A stretch of DNA of 64,000 nucleotides from Bradyrhizobium sp. dw_411 (GCF_018449695.1 NZ_JAAVUY010000008.1:1-64000), one strand, 5' to 3'; positions 7,706 through 17,509 are shown, counted from the first letter of the stretch. Notes: generated from the letters alone by a model not told the origin. Translations and numbers: made by a program.

Positions 7706-9430
7706 TCACGCAGTTGCTATCAACGCGTCGCTGATCTTCTCGGCGATCATGATGGTCGGAATGTTGGTATTGGCCGTAGGCAGGCGCGGCATCACAGAGG
7801 CATCGGCCACATAAAGATTCTCGCTGCCGATCACCCGGCCGGTGGGATCGACCACAGCGTGAGAGTCCGAAGGATCACCCATCCGGCAAGTGCCGGTCGG
7901 GTGCCAGACACCGAATGCATTGCGGCGCACGAAATCCGCCAACTTGCCTTCGTCCGCCGCGACATCGCCAAACGCTTTCCCGTTCAGCAGGAAGCGCTTG
8001 ATCACGAGGTGACGAAGCCCCGCCGGCACATCAAGCATCGCGCCCAGCACCGAAGCAGCCAAGCTGTTGGCGCGATTGAACTGGCTCAATTTCTTGATCC
8101 GCGGCGAGAATGACGCTGGAAAGAAATCGCCGGCGGCCGCGTTAAGCGCGGGATGAACCGCGAGCGCGAACAGTTTTCGCGTTGCCGCCATCATCCGGGC
8201 GAGATCGCGCGGATCGTCCAGCAGATTGAGATCGACCGCGGGATAGTCGCGCGGGTCGGAAGACCGCAGCGACAACCGCCCGGCGGAAAACGGCCGGTTG
8301 CACCACAGAAAATAAAGCCCCAGCCGTGCGCCGAGCGCGTGCCAGCCGGCGCGGGCAGACGCGGTGATGTACATGTCCGAGCGGTCGCAGCCTTCGATGG
8401 CGGATGAATAGCGCATCGCGACGAAACTCGCCCGGCGTTGCGCGATCGGCAGGCGCAGGGGGCGCGGCAGAAACTGGCAGAAGGTCAGTGCGGGATGGTC
8501 GCGTAAATTGTTGCCCACGCCTGCCCGGTCGATGGCGACTTCGATTCCCAGCGCATGCAGCGCCGCGGCCGGCCCAACACCAGCCCGCATCAGGATCGCC
8601 GGCGACAGAATGGCGCCCGCCGTCACGATGACGCGCCGGGCACGAACCAGGACGCTCTCCCCATCCCTCGTGACGCGAACGCCGTCGGCACGGCGGCCAT
8701 CCATCACCAGCGCGTCGACCTTCGTGCCGGTCCAGACAGTCAGATTGCTGCGCCGGCGCGTCGCCTGATCCAGATAGGCTATCGCAGCGGAAACGCGGCG
8801 ATCGTTCCGGTTGGAGAAAGCCGGCGGGAAGATTCCGTCCTCGAATTCGGCGTTCTGGTCCTGCCGAAACGGGATGCCGCTAGCTGCGAAGGCCTCGCCC
8901 ACCGCCGCTCCAAACGGCGGCCAGTGTGGTTTGGCCACCCGCCGGATCGGAACCGGTCCATCCTTGCCGTGCAGCGGCCCGTCGAAATCGAGATCGGTTT
9001 CCAGCTTGCGGAAATACGGCAGCACATCGTCCCAGCCCCAGCCTTTTGCGCCGAGATCGCGCCACTCGTCATAATCGCGCGGCAGCCCGCGATTGGCCGA
9101 CTGCACGTTGATGCTGGAACCGCCGCCAAGCACGCGGCCCTGTTCATAGGCGCGCGACAGGATCTGCCCGTCCCTGTCCTTGCCCGTGGAAGCGGTCAGA
9201 CCGGGCCAGACATAACGATCGCCGAAGAACACCGGCATCGGATAGCTGTCGAGAATTTCGGCCGGCTCCGCGCCCGGCGGCGTATCCTGCCCGGCCTCGA
9301 TCAGCAGCACGCGGCGATGGCCATCCGCCGACAGACGATTGGCCATCACGCAACCGGCGGACCCGCCGCCGATAATGATCTCGTCAAAGGACGGCGGCGA
9401 CCGCGTTGTCCCGGCCGCCGCCTCCGCCAT
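7706..9430 (-). CDS. hmfH: GMC oxidoreductase, HmfH-like (HMF/furfuryl alcohol oxidase)
   Basis: A 574-residue flavoenzyme of the glucose-methanol-choline family. The FAD Rossmann motif IIIGGGSAGCVMANRLSADG is near residue 20, and the GMC signatures GRVLGGGSSIN and AGAILSPAILMRAGVGP follow. The active-site histidine lies in VWHPTGTCRMG and the partner asparagine in TANTN. It is the last gene of the seven-gene minus operon; its ATG shares a base with the MFS stop (TGATG at 9428-9432). Next to a furoyl-CoA-dehydrogenase-like gene set, the best reading is HmfH, which oxidises HMF or furfural to the acid. Choline or another alcohol dehydrogenase is the alternative. Confidence 0.75.
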   Translation of the reverse strand: MAEAAAGTTRSPPSFDEIIIGGGSAGCVMANRLSADGHRRVLLIEAGQDTPPGAEPAEILDSYPMPVFFGDRYVWPGLTASTGKDRDGQILSRAYEQGRVLGGGSSINVQSANRGLPRDYDEWRDLGAKGWGWDDVLPYFRKLETDLDFDGPLHGKDGPVPIRRVAKPHWPPFGAAVGEAFAASGIPFRQDQNAEFEDGIFPPAFSNRNDRRVSAAIAYLDQATRRRSNLTVWTGTKVDALVMDGRRADGVRVTRDGESVLVRARRVIVTAGAILSPAILMRAGVGPAAALHALGIEVAIDRAGVGNNLRDHPALTFCQFLPRPLRLPIAQRRASFVAMRYSSAIEGCDRSDMYITASARAGWHALGARLGLYFLWCNRPFSAGRLSLRSSDPRDYPAVDLNLLDDPRDLARMMAATRKLFALAVHPALNAAAGDFFPASFSPRIKKLSQFNRANSLAASVLGAMLDVPAGLRHLVIKRFLLNGKAFGDVAADEGKLADFVRRNAFGVWHPTGTCRMGDPSDSHAVVDPTGRVIGSENLYVADASVMPRLPTANTNIPTIMIAEKISDALIATA

Positions 9431-10761
9431 CAGCGGAAATCTCCCTTGGTCTCCGGGATCAGCAACGCCCCGATCAGGTAGATCACGAAGATCACGCCGA
9501 TGAAAATCGACAGTGACATCGGGATCTGTGCCGGACTGGCGCTCGCGAGTGATACGAAGGTAGGCATCATGCCGCCCAGCGCGAACCCGATATTCCAGGA
9601 CAGGCCGGTGCCGCTGGCACGGATTTCGGTCGGAAACCGCTCATTGAGAAAGATCAATACCGGCGCGTAACCGGCATTGCCAAGGAAAGCGATCGCAAAC
9701 GCGTACAGCGTGATGGAGGTCGTATCCGTCGCTTTGGCCATGCCGAGATAGCACAGCGGCAACAGGATCAGCATGCAGACGCCGACCACAAGAAACGTCT
9801 TCTTGCGGCCGATCATGTCGCTGAGCCCGCCGATCAAAACAGCGGATATCAGCGCCACCACACTCGCGCCCATCAAGATCAGGGACGACGTGCTGTTGGG
9901 AACCGCGTTCACGACTTTAAGAAATGATGGCAGATAGCCTGATGTCAGGTAGTAACCCGCGCCACCGCCGAACGTCACCAGCAGATTGAGCAGCAGCACG
10001 CCGCGAAAGCGGTTTGAGAACAGCAGCTTCACCGGCGACTGCGTCGCCGTGATGGTACCGGCGGCCTTCTGCTTCTGCTGCTCCTTGAAGAACGGCGATT
10101 CCTCGAGATTGGTGAAGATGAACCAGCCGAGCAGCGAACTCAAAAGCCCCGAGAAGAACATGCAGCGCCATCCCCACACCGCGAAGGCATCGCCGGGAAA
10201 CAGCGATGACATCACCAGGAAGACGAACGACGCCATCAACGCGCCGATGCCGGCGCCGCCGCCCCCGACCAGACCCGACATCGCGCCACGACGATTGGGC
10301 GCCGCCCATTCGGTGCCGATGGTGTGGGTCGAAGCGACCACGCCGCCGACGAAGATGCCCTGAACGAGACGAAGGAGCAGGAAAATCACCGGCGCGATGA
10401 CACCGGCCTGCGCGATGGTCGGCAGCACGCCGAACGCCGCGGTGCTGATGCCGACGCCGACAATGGCGACAAACATCGCGTTCTTGCGGCCATGCACGTC
10501 GGCATAGTGACCGAAGATCGCCGAGCCGACCGGGCGCATCAACAGCGTCACCGCGAAAGATGCGTAGACCGCCGCCAGCGACAGCGTCGGCACGTTGGAC
10601 GGAAAGAACAGCGCGCCGACGACCGGGGCCACGTAGAGAAGAATAAACAAATCGAACAGATCGAGCGACCATCCCAGCACCGACGCGATGATCGCATTCC
10701 TCATTTGCTTGCTTGCAGCGCCGGGGACGGCCTCGGTCCCCTCTACATTCGCGATGGTCAT
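9430..10761 (-). CDS. MFS transporter (metabolite:H+ symporter type)
   Basis: A 443-residue protein with 12 predicted membrane segments. The loop after segment 2 reads GHYADVHGRKNAMF (the MFS G-x3-D-x2-GRK motif) and the second half repeats it as GGLSDMIGRKKTFL. The pattern RNAIIASVLGWSLDLFDLFI at the N-terminus resembles the metabolite:H+ symporter family that imports aromatic and organic acids. The start at 10761 follows GGGAGGAATAAA, a strong ribosome binding site. Inside the hmf-like operon it probably imports furoate or a related acid, an inference from position. Confidence 0.88.
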   Translation of the reverse strand: MTIANVEGTEAVPGAASKQMRNAIIASVLGWSLDLFDLFILLYVAPVVGALFFPSNVPTLSLAAVYASFAVTLLMRPVGSAIFGHYADVHGRKNAMFVAIVGVGISTAAFGVLPTIAQAGVIAPVIFLLLRLVQGIFVGGVVASTHTIGTEWAAPNRRGAMSGLVGGGGAGIGALMASFVFLVMSSLFPGDAFAVWGWRCMFFSGLLSSLLGWFIFTNLEESPFFKEQQKQKAAGTITATQSPVKLLFSNRFRGVLLLNLLVTFGGGAGYYLTSGYLPSFLKVVNAVPNSTSSLILMGASVVALISAVLIGGLSDMIGRKKTFLVVGVCMLILLPLCYLGMAKATDTTSITLYAFAIAFLGNAGYAPVLIFLNERFPTEIRASGTGLSWNIGFALGGMMPTFVSLASASPAQIPMSLSIFIGVIFVIYLIGALLIPETKGDFR

Positions 10762-10794
10762 TTTATTCCTCCCTGTTTGCCCCAAAATGAATTT

Positions 10795-11601
10795 TCAACG
10801 CCCGATAAATTTCGGTGGACGCTTAGCGTTAAAGGCTTCGACACCTTCCTTGAAGTCTTCCGATTGTCGCAGGCGGCTGTAGCAATGGCCTTCCAACTCG
10901 ATCGCCACCGTCAAAGTCGAGTCTTCGGTGTCGTTGAGCAGCTTCTTGGCGGTGCGCTGCGCCAGCGGCGCGAAGGTACGCAGTTCGTCGACCAGCTTGT
11001 CGGTGACTTTCTCCAGTTCGGCATCGGGCACGCACTCGGTCGCAATGCCCCAATCGAACGCCTGCTTGGCCGGAATGCGCTTCGAGCGCATCACGATATC
11101 CTTGGTGCGGGTGATGCCGATCATCTTCTGCAGGCGCGCCGAGCCGCCCGATCCCGGGATCTGGCCGAGCTTCTGCTCCGGCAATGCATACAGCGTGGTT
11201 TCCGACGCGATGCGGAAATCGCAGGCCAGCGACAGTTCAAAACCGACCCCGAAGCAATAGCCGCGGTTGGCGACGATCACCGGCTTGGCGCAGCGTGTCG
11301 GCGAGGCGATGTTCCAGGCGAGTTTGGAGACCTTCTCAGGCGTCGCTTCCATGAAGCCGCCGATATTGCCGCCGCTGGAGAAATGCTCGCCGACCGAGCG
11401 GACCACGATGATGCGCACGCGGTCGTCTTCATCCAGCGTCTCGAACACCAGCCGCAACTGATCGCGCTGCGGCATCGAGACGACGTTGAACGGCGGCCGG
11501 TTGAGGATGATATCGGCGCGCTCATGCGCTTCATCGATTTCGACCTGAAAACCGTCGAGCTTGGCGAGGCGTTGATCTGCGAAACTATAGGGAGCGGGCA
11601 T
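10795..11601 (-). CDS. hmfE: Enoyl-CoA hydratase/isomerase family protein, HmfE-like
   Basis: A 268-residue crotonase-fold enzyme. The oxyanion-hole segment is SSGGNIGGF and both hydratase glutamates are kept: GVGFELSLACDF and LPEQKLGQIPGSGG, spaced 20 residues as in enoyl-CoA hydratase (E144 and E164 of the rat enzyme). In the furoate pathway HmfE handles 5-hydroxy-2-furoyl-CoA or its lactone tautomer, leading to 2-oxoglutaryl-CoA. The frame stays open for another 150 codons upstream, but the ATG at 11601 with AAGAAAGG in front matches the family. It lies 29 bp after the CoA-ligase gene. Confidence 0.78.
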   Translation of the reverse strand: MPAPYSFADQRLAKLDGFQVEIDEAHERADIILNRPPFNVVSMPQRDQLRLVFETLDEDDRVRIIVVRSVGEHFSSGGNIGGFMEATPEKVSKLAWNIASPTRCAKPVIVANRGYCFGVGFELSLACDFRIASETTLYALPEQKLGQIPGSGGSARLQKMIGITRTKDIVMRSKRIPAKQAFDWGIATECVPDAELEKVTDKLVDELRTFAPLAQRTAKKLLNDTEDSTLTVAIELEGHCYSRLRQSEDFKEGVEAFNAKRPPKFIGR

Positions 11602-11630
11602 ATTCGTTACCTTTCTTGTTACGTATGTTG

Positions 11631-13178
11631 TCAGGCCGCGTTGGATGGCGGCGCGTCTTCGCGCTGGTAGTCGCCGGCGACAAGCAGGCGGCGCAGCAAT
11701 TTTCCGACCGGAGATTTTGGCAAGGCATCGACAAACACAAAGCGCCGCGGGCGCTTGAAGTTGGCGAGGCCCGACGTCCTGCAGAACAATTCGAGATCCT
11801 GTTCGCTGACAGGTCCCTTGCGCTTGACAAACGCCGTGACGATCTGGCCCCATTTTTCGTCGGCGAGACCGACCACGGCCACTTCGTGCACTGCCGGGTG
11901 CAGCGACAGCGCGCTTTCGATCTCGACCGGCGAAACATTCTCGCCGCCGGTAATGATCATGTCGTCGACGCGGCCGGTGACGAACAGGTCGCCGTCGGCA
12001 TCGACAAAACCGGTATCGCCGGTGAAGTACCAGCCATCCCGCAGCGATTTGGCGTTCGCCTCGGGCCGCCGCCAATAGCCTTCAAAGGACTCGTCGCCGG
12101 CCAGGAGCGCGATGATCTCGCCCTCCTCATTGGGAGACGCCACGTCCGCCGCCGACCGCGCGTTGAGCCAGACTACCCTGATCTGCTGATTGATACCGGC
12201 CTTGCCGGCTGAGCCGGGTTTTGCGGGCGCATTCTGATCGATCGTGAACGTGTAGATTTCCGAACTGCCGTAATGGTTGACGAACAGTTCGGGCCGGAAC
12301 GCCTCGTTCAGCGTCTTCAGCAACCCGTCCGTCATCGACGCGCCGGCAAAACCAAGCTTGCGCACGCTCGATACGTCGGTCGATTTGAATTCCTTATTGT
12401 GCACGAGATCATGATAGAGCGTCGGCACCAGATAGAGATTGCTAACCTTTTCGCGCGCGATCAGCGCCAACGCCCGGCTGGTGTCGTAGCGCGGCAGGCA
12501 CACAAAAGTGCCGCCGATCAGCGACATCGCGATCAGCGAACGCACCCCCATGGTGTGATAGAGCGGCATCACGCCCAAGGTGCGCTCGCCGCGCCGGTAT
12601 AAATTCTGCGCGACATGCGCAATCCCCGCGGAGCGTTCGGCGCGGTGACGCCGCGGCACGCCTTTCGGCCGCGACGTGGTGCCGGACGTATAGAGCATGA
12701 TCGACCATGCTTCGGCGCTAACACGGGGTGTCACGTCAGCCGCGAGTTCGGCCACCATGCGGTCGAACAGGAAGGCGTCCCCCGCGTCGCCGCTGCCGAC
12801 GAAGATGCGCGGCAAGGCGCAAGCCCGTTTCGATTCGGCGACCGCCTGTGCGGAGACATCCTGGTACACGAGCGCACAGGATTCGGAATCTTCAAGGCAG
12901 TAATCCAGTTCGTCCGCCTTGGCGCGCCAGTTGACCGGAGTGATGACAATGCCGGCCAATTGGCAGGCCCAATGCAGCGTCGCTGCCGCCTCGCAGTTCT
13001 GCAGCATGGTGGCGAGATGATCGCCCGGTTTCAGGCCGATGCGGTCGAACGACGCCACCAGCGACGATATCCGCGCGTACCATTGCCCATAGGTCAGGCG
13101 AATGCCGTCATCGACGATTGCCAGTGCGTGAGGATCGCGCGCCACGCTCGCAACAAAGCTTGTTCCAAGGTCAAGCAT
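11631..13178 (-). CDS. hmfD: Acyl-CoA synthetase (AMP-forming), HmfD-like 2-furoyl-CoA ligase
   Basis: A 515-residue ANL-superfamily ligase. The phosphate-binding loop is MLYTSGTTSRPKGVPRRH, the hinge region contains YFTGDTGFVDADGDLFVTGR, followed by DDMIITGGENVSP, and the C-terminal catalytic lysine is in PKSPVGKLLRR. It activates a carboxylic acid to its CoA thioester through an acyl-adenylate. The start overlaps the end of the 2Fe-2S subunit gene by 8 bp. Within this operon the expected substrate is 2-furoate; benzoate-like acids cannot be excluded from sequence alone. Confidence 0.8.
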   Translation of the reverse strand: MLDLGTSFVASVARDPHALAIVDDGIRLTYGQWYARISSLVASFDRIGLKPGDHLATMLQNCEAAATLHWACQLAGIVITPVNWRAKADELDYCLEDSESCALVYQDVSAQAVAESKRACALPRIFVGSGDAGDAFLFDRMVAELAADVTPRVSAEAWSIMLYTSGTTSRPKGVPRRHRAERSAGIAHVAQNLYRRGERTLGVMPLYHTMGVRSLIAMSLIGGTFVCLPRYDTSRALALIAREKVSNLYLVPTLYHDLVHNKEFKSTDVSSVRKLGFAGASMTDGLLKTLNEAFRPELFVNHYGSSEIYTFTIDQNAPAKPGSAGKAGINQQIRVVWLNARSAADVASPNEEGEIIALLAGDESFEGYWRRPEANAKSLRDGWYFTGDTGFVDADGDLFVTGRVDDMIITGGENVSPVEIESALSLHPAVHEVAVVGLADEKWGQIVTAFVKRKGPVSEQDLELFCRTSGLANFKRPRRFVFVDALPKSPVGKLLRRLLVAGDYQREDAPPSNAA

Positions 13179-13689
13179 CTGTCTTCTCTCTGTTTTGGTC
13201 CGCTAATTCCGCCGCCGCCTCGAGCGCCGCGCGCACGATCGGCGCATAACCCGTGCAACGACACAAATGTCCGCTCAACACATCGCGGATTTTCTCCTCG
13301 TCCGGCTGCGGATGTTCGCGCAGGAACGTATCCAGCGACATCAGGATGCCGGCCGTGCAAAACCCACATTGCAGCGCGTGGTTTCGCTTGAACGCGGCCT
13401 GCAACACGCCAAGACGGCCCGCCGCCGGTGCAAGGCTTTCCACGGTGCGCAGTTCGCAGCCGTCGATCTGCACCGCCAGCGTCAGGCACGCCCGCGCCGG
13501 CTGGCCGTCGATATCGATAGTGCAGGCGCCGCATACGCCGTGCTCGCAGCCGACATGGGTGCCGGTCACGCCGATCCTGTGCCGCAGGAAATCCGTCAGC
13601 AGCAGGCGCGGCTCGGCCTCGCCAGCGCACGGTTTGCCGTTCAGTGTAAAGCGGACATCGTGGCGATGCTTGGCCTGCAATCGGCTCAT
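13171..13689 (-). CDS. hmfC: Molybdenum hydroxylase 2Fe-2S subunit, HmfC-like
   Basis: A 172-residue small subunit of the xanthine dehydrogenase/CO dehydrogenase family. The ferredoxin-type cluster is bound by CEHGVCGACTIDIDG and a later Cys (RACLTL), the second 2Fe-2S cluster near the Mo cofactor by QCGFCTAGI and GHLCRCTGY. It relays electrons from Mo to FAD. Overlap of 4 bp with the FAD subunit and 8 bp with the ligase indicates translational coupling. Family membership is certain; the furoyl-CoA assignment depends on the operon. Confidence 0.85.
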   Translation of the reverse strand: MSRLQAKHRHDVRFTLNGKPCAGEAEPRLLLTDFLRHRIGVTGTHVGCEHGVCGACTIDIDGQPARACLTLAVQIDGCELRTVESLAPAAGRLGVLQAAFKRNHALQCGFCTAGILMSLDTFLREHPQPDEEKIRDVLSGHLCRCTGYAPIVRAALEAAAELADQNREKTDA

Positions 13690-14498
13690 TGCAGCACCTC
13701 CCGCACCAGATCGCGGCCGATCATCCGCACGAGATCGCGGCGATAGCGCGCGGTGGCATGGACATCGTCGCGGGCATCGAGCTCGTAAGCAAAGGCATTC
13801 AGCGCATCATCCAGCGCGCTACCCTCAAGACGCGGCAAATCGCGGATCGCCGGCATGTCCGCGACGCCGCCAACCGCAAGGCGAACGCCATTGTCCGTCG
13901 CCACGGCCGCGCAGGCGACGATGGCGAAATCGCCATGGCGGCGCGCCACTTCGCGAAATGCGCAGCGCTTCTCAATGACCGGCAGCGATACCGCTTCGAT
14001 CAATTCGTCATCGGCGCGCGTCGTCGCCATCATGCCCGCGAAGAATTCTTTCGCCGCGACGCGCCGGCGCTTTTTGGCGTTGCGCAGATGCACCTCGCCG
14101 CCGAGCGCCTGCAGCATCAGCGGCAATTCGGCGCTGGGGTCTGCATGCGCGATCGATCCGCAGACGGTTCCGCGGCTTCGGGTCTGCACATGACCGGTCC
14201 ACGGCAATGCCAGCGCGACCAGCGGCAGGCTCGCACGCAAATCAGGCCATGCCAGCAGCGCGGCCTGCCGCACACCGGCCCCGATCATGATCGAGCTTCC
14301 CTTGCGCTCGATCCGCGCCAGATCCTTCAGCCGCATGATGTCGATCAGCGTCTTGGGCCGCGCGAGGCGCATGTTGAGCATCGCCATTAGCGATTGGCCG
14401 CCCGCGATAATGCGCGCGTCGCCGCCATCCTTCTTGAGCGCGTCGAGCGCTTCATCGAGATGCTCGGCCCTAACATAATCAAATGCGGCGGGCTTCAT
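13686..14498 (-). CDS. hmfB: Molybdenum hydroxylase FAD subunit, HmfB-like
   Basis: A 270-residue medium subunit (CoxM/XdhB type, FAD-binding PCMH fold). The FAD-contact motifs are AGGQSLMAMLNMRLA near residue 32 and TVCGSIAHADPSAELP near residue 110. The C-terminal CO-dehydrogenase-flavoprotein domain follows. It accepts electrons from the 2Fe-2S subunit and hands them to an outside acceptor. Overlaps of 4 bp at each end with hmfA-like and hmfC-like genes mark a tight operon. Confidence 0.85.
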   Translation of the reverse strand: MKPAAFDYVRAEHLDEALDALKKDGGDARIIAGGQSLMAMLNMRLARPKTLIDIMRLKDLARIERKGSSIMIGAGVRQAALLAWPDLRASLPLVALALPWTGHVQTRSRGTVCGSIAHADPSAELPLMLQALGGEVHLRNAKKRRRVAAKEFFAGMMATTRADDELIEAVSLPVIEKRCAFREVARRHGDFAIVACAAVATDNGVRLAVGGVADMPAIRDLPRLEGSALDDALNAFAYELDARDDVHATARYRRDLVRMIGRDLVREVLQ

Positions 14499-17400
14499 CG
14501 TTGCCCCCCGAACAGACCGCGCAGCTTCGCAAACAGGGACGGCCCTGATCCGGCGGAACCGCCACCGGCCTGGCGTGCGAGCGCTGCAAAGAATTGCCCA
14601 ATGATCACCCGCGTCGCGCCGTCGAGCAGACGGCCGCCGATGCTCGCGACCTTGCCGCCGATCGCGGCCTCATAGACGTAATGGATCGACGTACCGCCGC
14701 CTTCGGTCGGCGTCAGCGTGATGCGTCCTTCGCCACCGCCGAATCCAAGCGCCCCCTCGGCCGTGCCGCCGAGCGTGACGGCGTGCGGCGGATCGAGGTC
14801 CGACAATTTCACGTTGGCGCGATAGAGCCCTTTGACCGGGCCGATGCCGATGGTCACATCGGCGCGGAAATGCGTGTCAGAGACTTTCTGGACGCTGTGA
14901 CAGCCGGGGATCACGGCCTTCAACGTCTCGGGATCGAGCAGCATCGCCCAGACCTGTTCGGCCGGCGCGCCAACCTTGGCTTCGCCCTCGCCGCGCAGCT
15001 TGCGGTCGCCGCCCTGCTTCTGGATATCATCGCCCGCACGGCCTGCCGGTGCCACGCGCTCGGCACCATGCACGGCGTCGGCAAGTTTCGCTGGCACCAG
15101 CGGCAACGTAATGTCTCTCAAGCCAAGCGCATCGGTGACGGCATTGGCGATGCAGACCGGGGTCGACATACAATTGCCCTCACCGACACCCTTTGAGCCC
15201 AAAGGCGTGACCGGTGACGGCGTCTGCATGTGGATGATGAACGGCTCCGGCGTCTCTATGACTGTCGGCAGCAGATAGTCAGCGAGCGTACCCGTGAGAA
15301 AACTGCCATCGGCCCCGTAGGCGTATTCTTCATACAGCGCCGCGCCGACCGCCTGCGCGAAGCCGCCGCGAATCTGGCCATCGACCATCGCGGGGTGCAG
15401 GATGGTGCCGCAGTCGTGCATCGTGACGTAGCGGTCAATCCGCGTTTGTAACGTGGTGCGATCGACCTCGACGCCGCAGAAGTCAAAGATAAAACCGTGA
15501 CAGAGCGACGAGTTGATATGGTCGTCATCGTCGGGCGGGGTTAGTTCCGGCGGCGTCCAGAACACGGTTTCGCGAATGGTCTGCCCAACGCCGTCCGGCA
15601 ACGCACCCGGCGACCAGTGGCTTAAGCCCGCGACACGCGAGAACGAGACTTTATTGTCAGGATTGCGTTTCGACCGGACCTGGCCGCCGGCGAAAATGAT
15701 GTCGTCGGCTTCGGTGTTCAACTGGCTCGCCGCGACGCGCGCCAATCGACCCGCGATGCGCTCAGCCGCCAGCTTGGCAGTCCCGGCCACAGCCGGCGCG
15801 AAGCGGCTGGCGTAATTGCCTGACGCAATCGACCACGCGTCCTTCGCGGTATCGATTTCGGTATTGACCCTGACATCGCCGGGCGTGAGCCCAAAGACAT
15901 CGGCGACCACCTGTGACAGCACCGTGCGATGGCCCTGCCCCTGCGGCACCGAGGCGACATGCACGCTGACGCTGCCGACCGGATCGATCGCAACGGTCGC
16001 GGTGGCCTGCGCGCCGTTCTTCGGGCCCGCTTTCCGTCGCTCCGCCGGGGTCAGCACCGTCGTGATGTAGCCCATATTGGACACGCTGGGCTCGACCACC
16101 GCGGTGTAACCGATTCCGTAAAGGCGCCCCTCGGTGCGCGCGGCATCCCGGCGCGCTTTCAACTCAGCAAGTTTGCCCTCGACGACGCCGCGCCGGATTG
16201 CCTCCTGATAGTTTCCGGAATCGAGCAACGCGCCGCTGGCGGTGCGATAGGGAAACGCATCGGCCGGCACGAGATTGCGCGTGATCACGTCGAGCGGATC
16301 GAGATTCAATTCGATCGCGATACGCTGCACCAGACGCTCCAGCGCGAAGTAGACCTGCGGGCCGCCGAAGCCGCGGTTCAATCCGGTCGGCGTCTTGTTG
16401 GTGACGACGACACGGTTGCGCACGGCCATATGGCGAATGTCGTATGCGCCGCTCAGATTGCCGTGCATGCGATAGAGCGTCGCCGGCTCAGGCGCGCGCA
16501 GATGCGCGCCGCAATCCTCGACCTGGTCCCAGTCGAGCGCGAGAATGCGGCCGTCTTCGGTTACGGCAGCACTGAGCGTCGTCGCGCGGTTGGTCGCGGA
16601 CACCGAGGCGGTCAGATGTTCGAGCCGGTCTTCGATCCATTTCACCGGACGCCCCGCCGCGCGGGCAGCGGCGGCGATCAGGACGATGTAGGGAAAAATC
16701 CCCTGCTTGACGCCAAAGCTGCCGCCGGAATCCGGTGGCGTGCGCAGCCGCAGCCGGTTGCCGGGAACTTTCAGCGCGCGCGACAGCACCGCATGAATGC
16801 TGAAGGGTCCCTGGAAATTAGCCAGCACATCGTAAGCGTCTTCGCCGGGATCGTAGTCGGCGACCAGACCATAGGTCTCGATCGGCGTGCAGGAATTGCG
16901 CGGATACGTAATGTCGATGCTGATGCGATGCGCCGCCGACGCAAAGGCCTGCTCGGGATCGCCGTAACGAAATACCCGGTCGCTGGCGACGTTGCCGTTG
17001 AAGCCGTCATGCAGCACCGGCGCGTCTGGCTTGATAGCCATGAGCGGATCGACCACCGCGGGCCGAGGCTGATATTGCACTTCAATGAGATCAATCGCGT
17101 CTTCGGCCAGATAGCGATCGGTTGCGACGACGACGGCGACCGCCTCGCCGACATAGCGCACACGCCCGACTGCGATCGGCCAGCACTCGACCGGCGCCTT
17201 GACGCCGACCACGAGGCTCGACGTCAGCGCCTTGATATCCGCGCCGTCGAGCACGGCGACCACGCCCTGGGCGCGTTTTGCCGCAGCAGTATCGATGGAG
17301 ATGATGTCCGCATGCGCGTGCGGCGAGCGCAGGATCGCGGCATGCAGCGTGCCGGGATGGACGCCGATGTCGTCCATGAAGCGGCCACGGCCGGTCAGCA

Positions 17401-17509
17401 GCGAGGAATCTTCGACGCGCGGAATCGATTGGCCGACCCAAGGACCGACCGAAGCTGAGCCCGGCACTTTGTCTTTGCTGGCGAGTGCGTGGCTGGCGGC
17501 TTCCGCCAT
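14495..17509 (-). CDS. hmfA: Molybdenum hydroxylase large subunit fused to CoxG/SRPBCC domain, HmfA-like
   Basis: A 1004-residue protein. Residues about 25-800 form the Mo-cofactor subunit, starting VGPWVGQSIPRVEDSSLLTGRG in core form, with the cofactor loop TGLNRGFGGPQ and the catalytic glutamate in GSKGVGEGN. The CO-dehydrogenase loop VAYRCSFR is absent, so this is a hydroxylase, not a CO dehydrogenase. After a linker (AGDDIQKQGG), residues about 837-985 form an SRPBCC domain of the CoxG type (VWAMLLDPETLKAVIPGC). CoxG is normally a separate accessory protein. The start at 17509 follows GGGAGGATTTCAGGG; an upstream ATG at 17530 lies before that site. The expected reaction is water-derived hydroxylation of 2-furoyl-CoA. 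Confidence 0.8.
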   Translation of the reverse strand: MAEAASHALASKDKVPGSASVGPWVGQSIPRVEDSSLLTGRGRFMDDIGVHPGTLHAAILRSPHAHADIISIDTAAAKRAQGVVAVLDGADIKALTSSLVVGVKAPVECWPIAVGRVRYVGEAVAVVVATDRYLAEDAIDLIEVQYQPRPAVVDPLMAIKPDAPVLHDGFNGNVASDRVFRYGDPEQAFASAAHRISIDITYPRNSCTPIETYGLVADYDPGEDAYDVLANFQGPFSIHAVLSRALKVPGNRLRLRTPPDSGGSFGVKQGIFPYIVLIAAAARAAGRPVKWIEDRLEHLTASVSATNRATTLSAAVTEDGRILALDWDQVEDCGAHLRAPEPATLYRMHGNLSGAYDIRHMAVRNRVVVTNKTPTGLNRGFGGPQVYFALERLVQRIAIELNLDPLDVITRNLVPADAFPYRTASGALLDSGNYQEAIRRGVVEGKLAELKARRDAARTEGRLYGIGYTAVVEPSVSNMGYITTVLTPAERRKAGPKNGAQATATVAIDPVGSVSVHVASVPQGQGHRTVLSQVVADVFGLTPGDVRVNTEIDTAKDAWSIASGNYASRFAPAVAGTAKLAAERIAGRLARVAASQLNTEADDIIFAGGQVRSKRNPDNKVSFSRVAGLSHWSPGALPDGVGQTIRETVFWTPPELTPPDDDDHINSSLCHGFIFDFCGVEVDRTTLQTRIDRYVTMHDCGTILHPAMVDGQIRGGFAQAVGAALYEEYAYGADGSFLTGTLADYLLPTVIETPEPFIIHMQTPSPVTPLGSKGVGEGNCMSTPVCIANAVTDALGLRDITLPLVPAKLADAVHGAERVAPAGRAGDDIQKQGGDRKLRGEGEAKVGAPAEQVWAMLLDPETLKAVIPGCHSVQKVSDTHFRADVTIGIGPVKGLYRANVKLSDLDPPHAVTLGGTAEGALGFGGGEGRITLTPTEGGGTSIHYVYEAAIGGKVASIGGRLLDGATRVIIGQFFAALARQAGGGSAGSGPSLFAKLRGLFGGQR

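Noticed and set aside
10795..12075. Extension of the hydratase frame by about 158 codons upstream
   Set aside because: The extension overlaps the CoA-ligase coding region in another frame and has no similarity to the crotonase family; the ATG at 11601 is the natural start.
15929..17458. Long open frame (about 509 codons) opposite the hmfA-like gene
   Set aside because: It is antisense to a gene with clear cofactor motifs and has no recognisable domain; in GC-rich DNA such antisense frames are common.
14495..17509. Aerobic carbon monoxide dehydrogenase (coxMSL)
   Set aside because: The CO-dehydrogenase active-site loop VAYRCSFR is absent, and a CoA ligase and hydratase follow, so a CoA-thioester hydroxylase is favoured.
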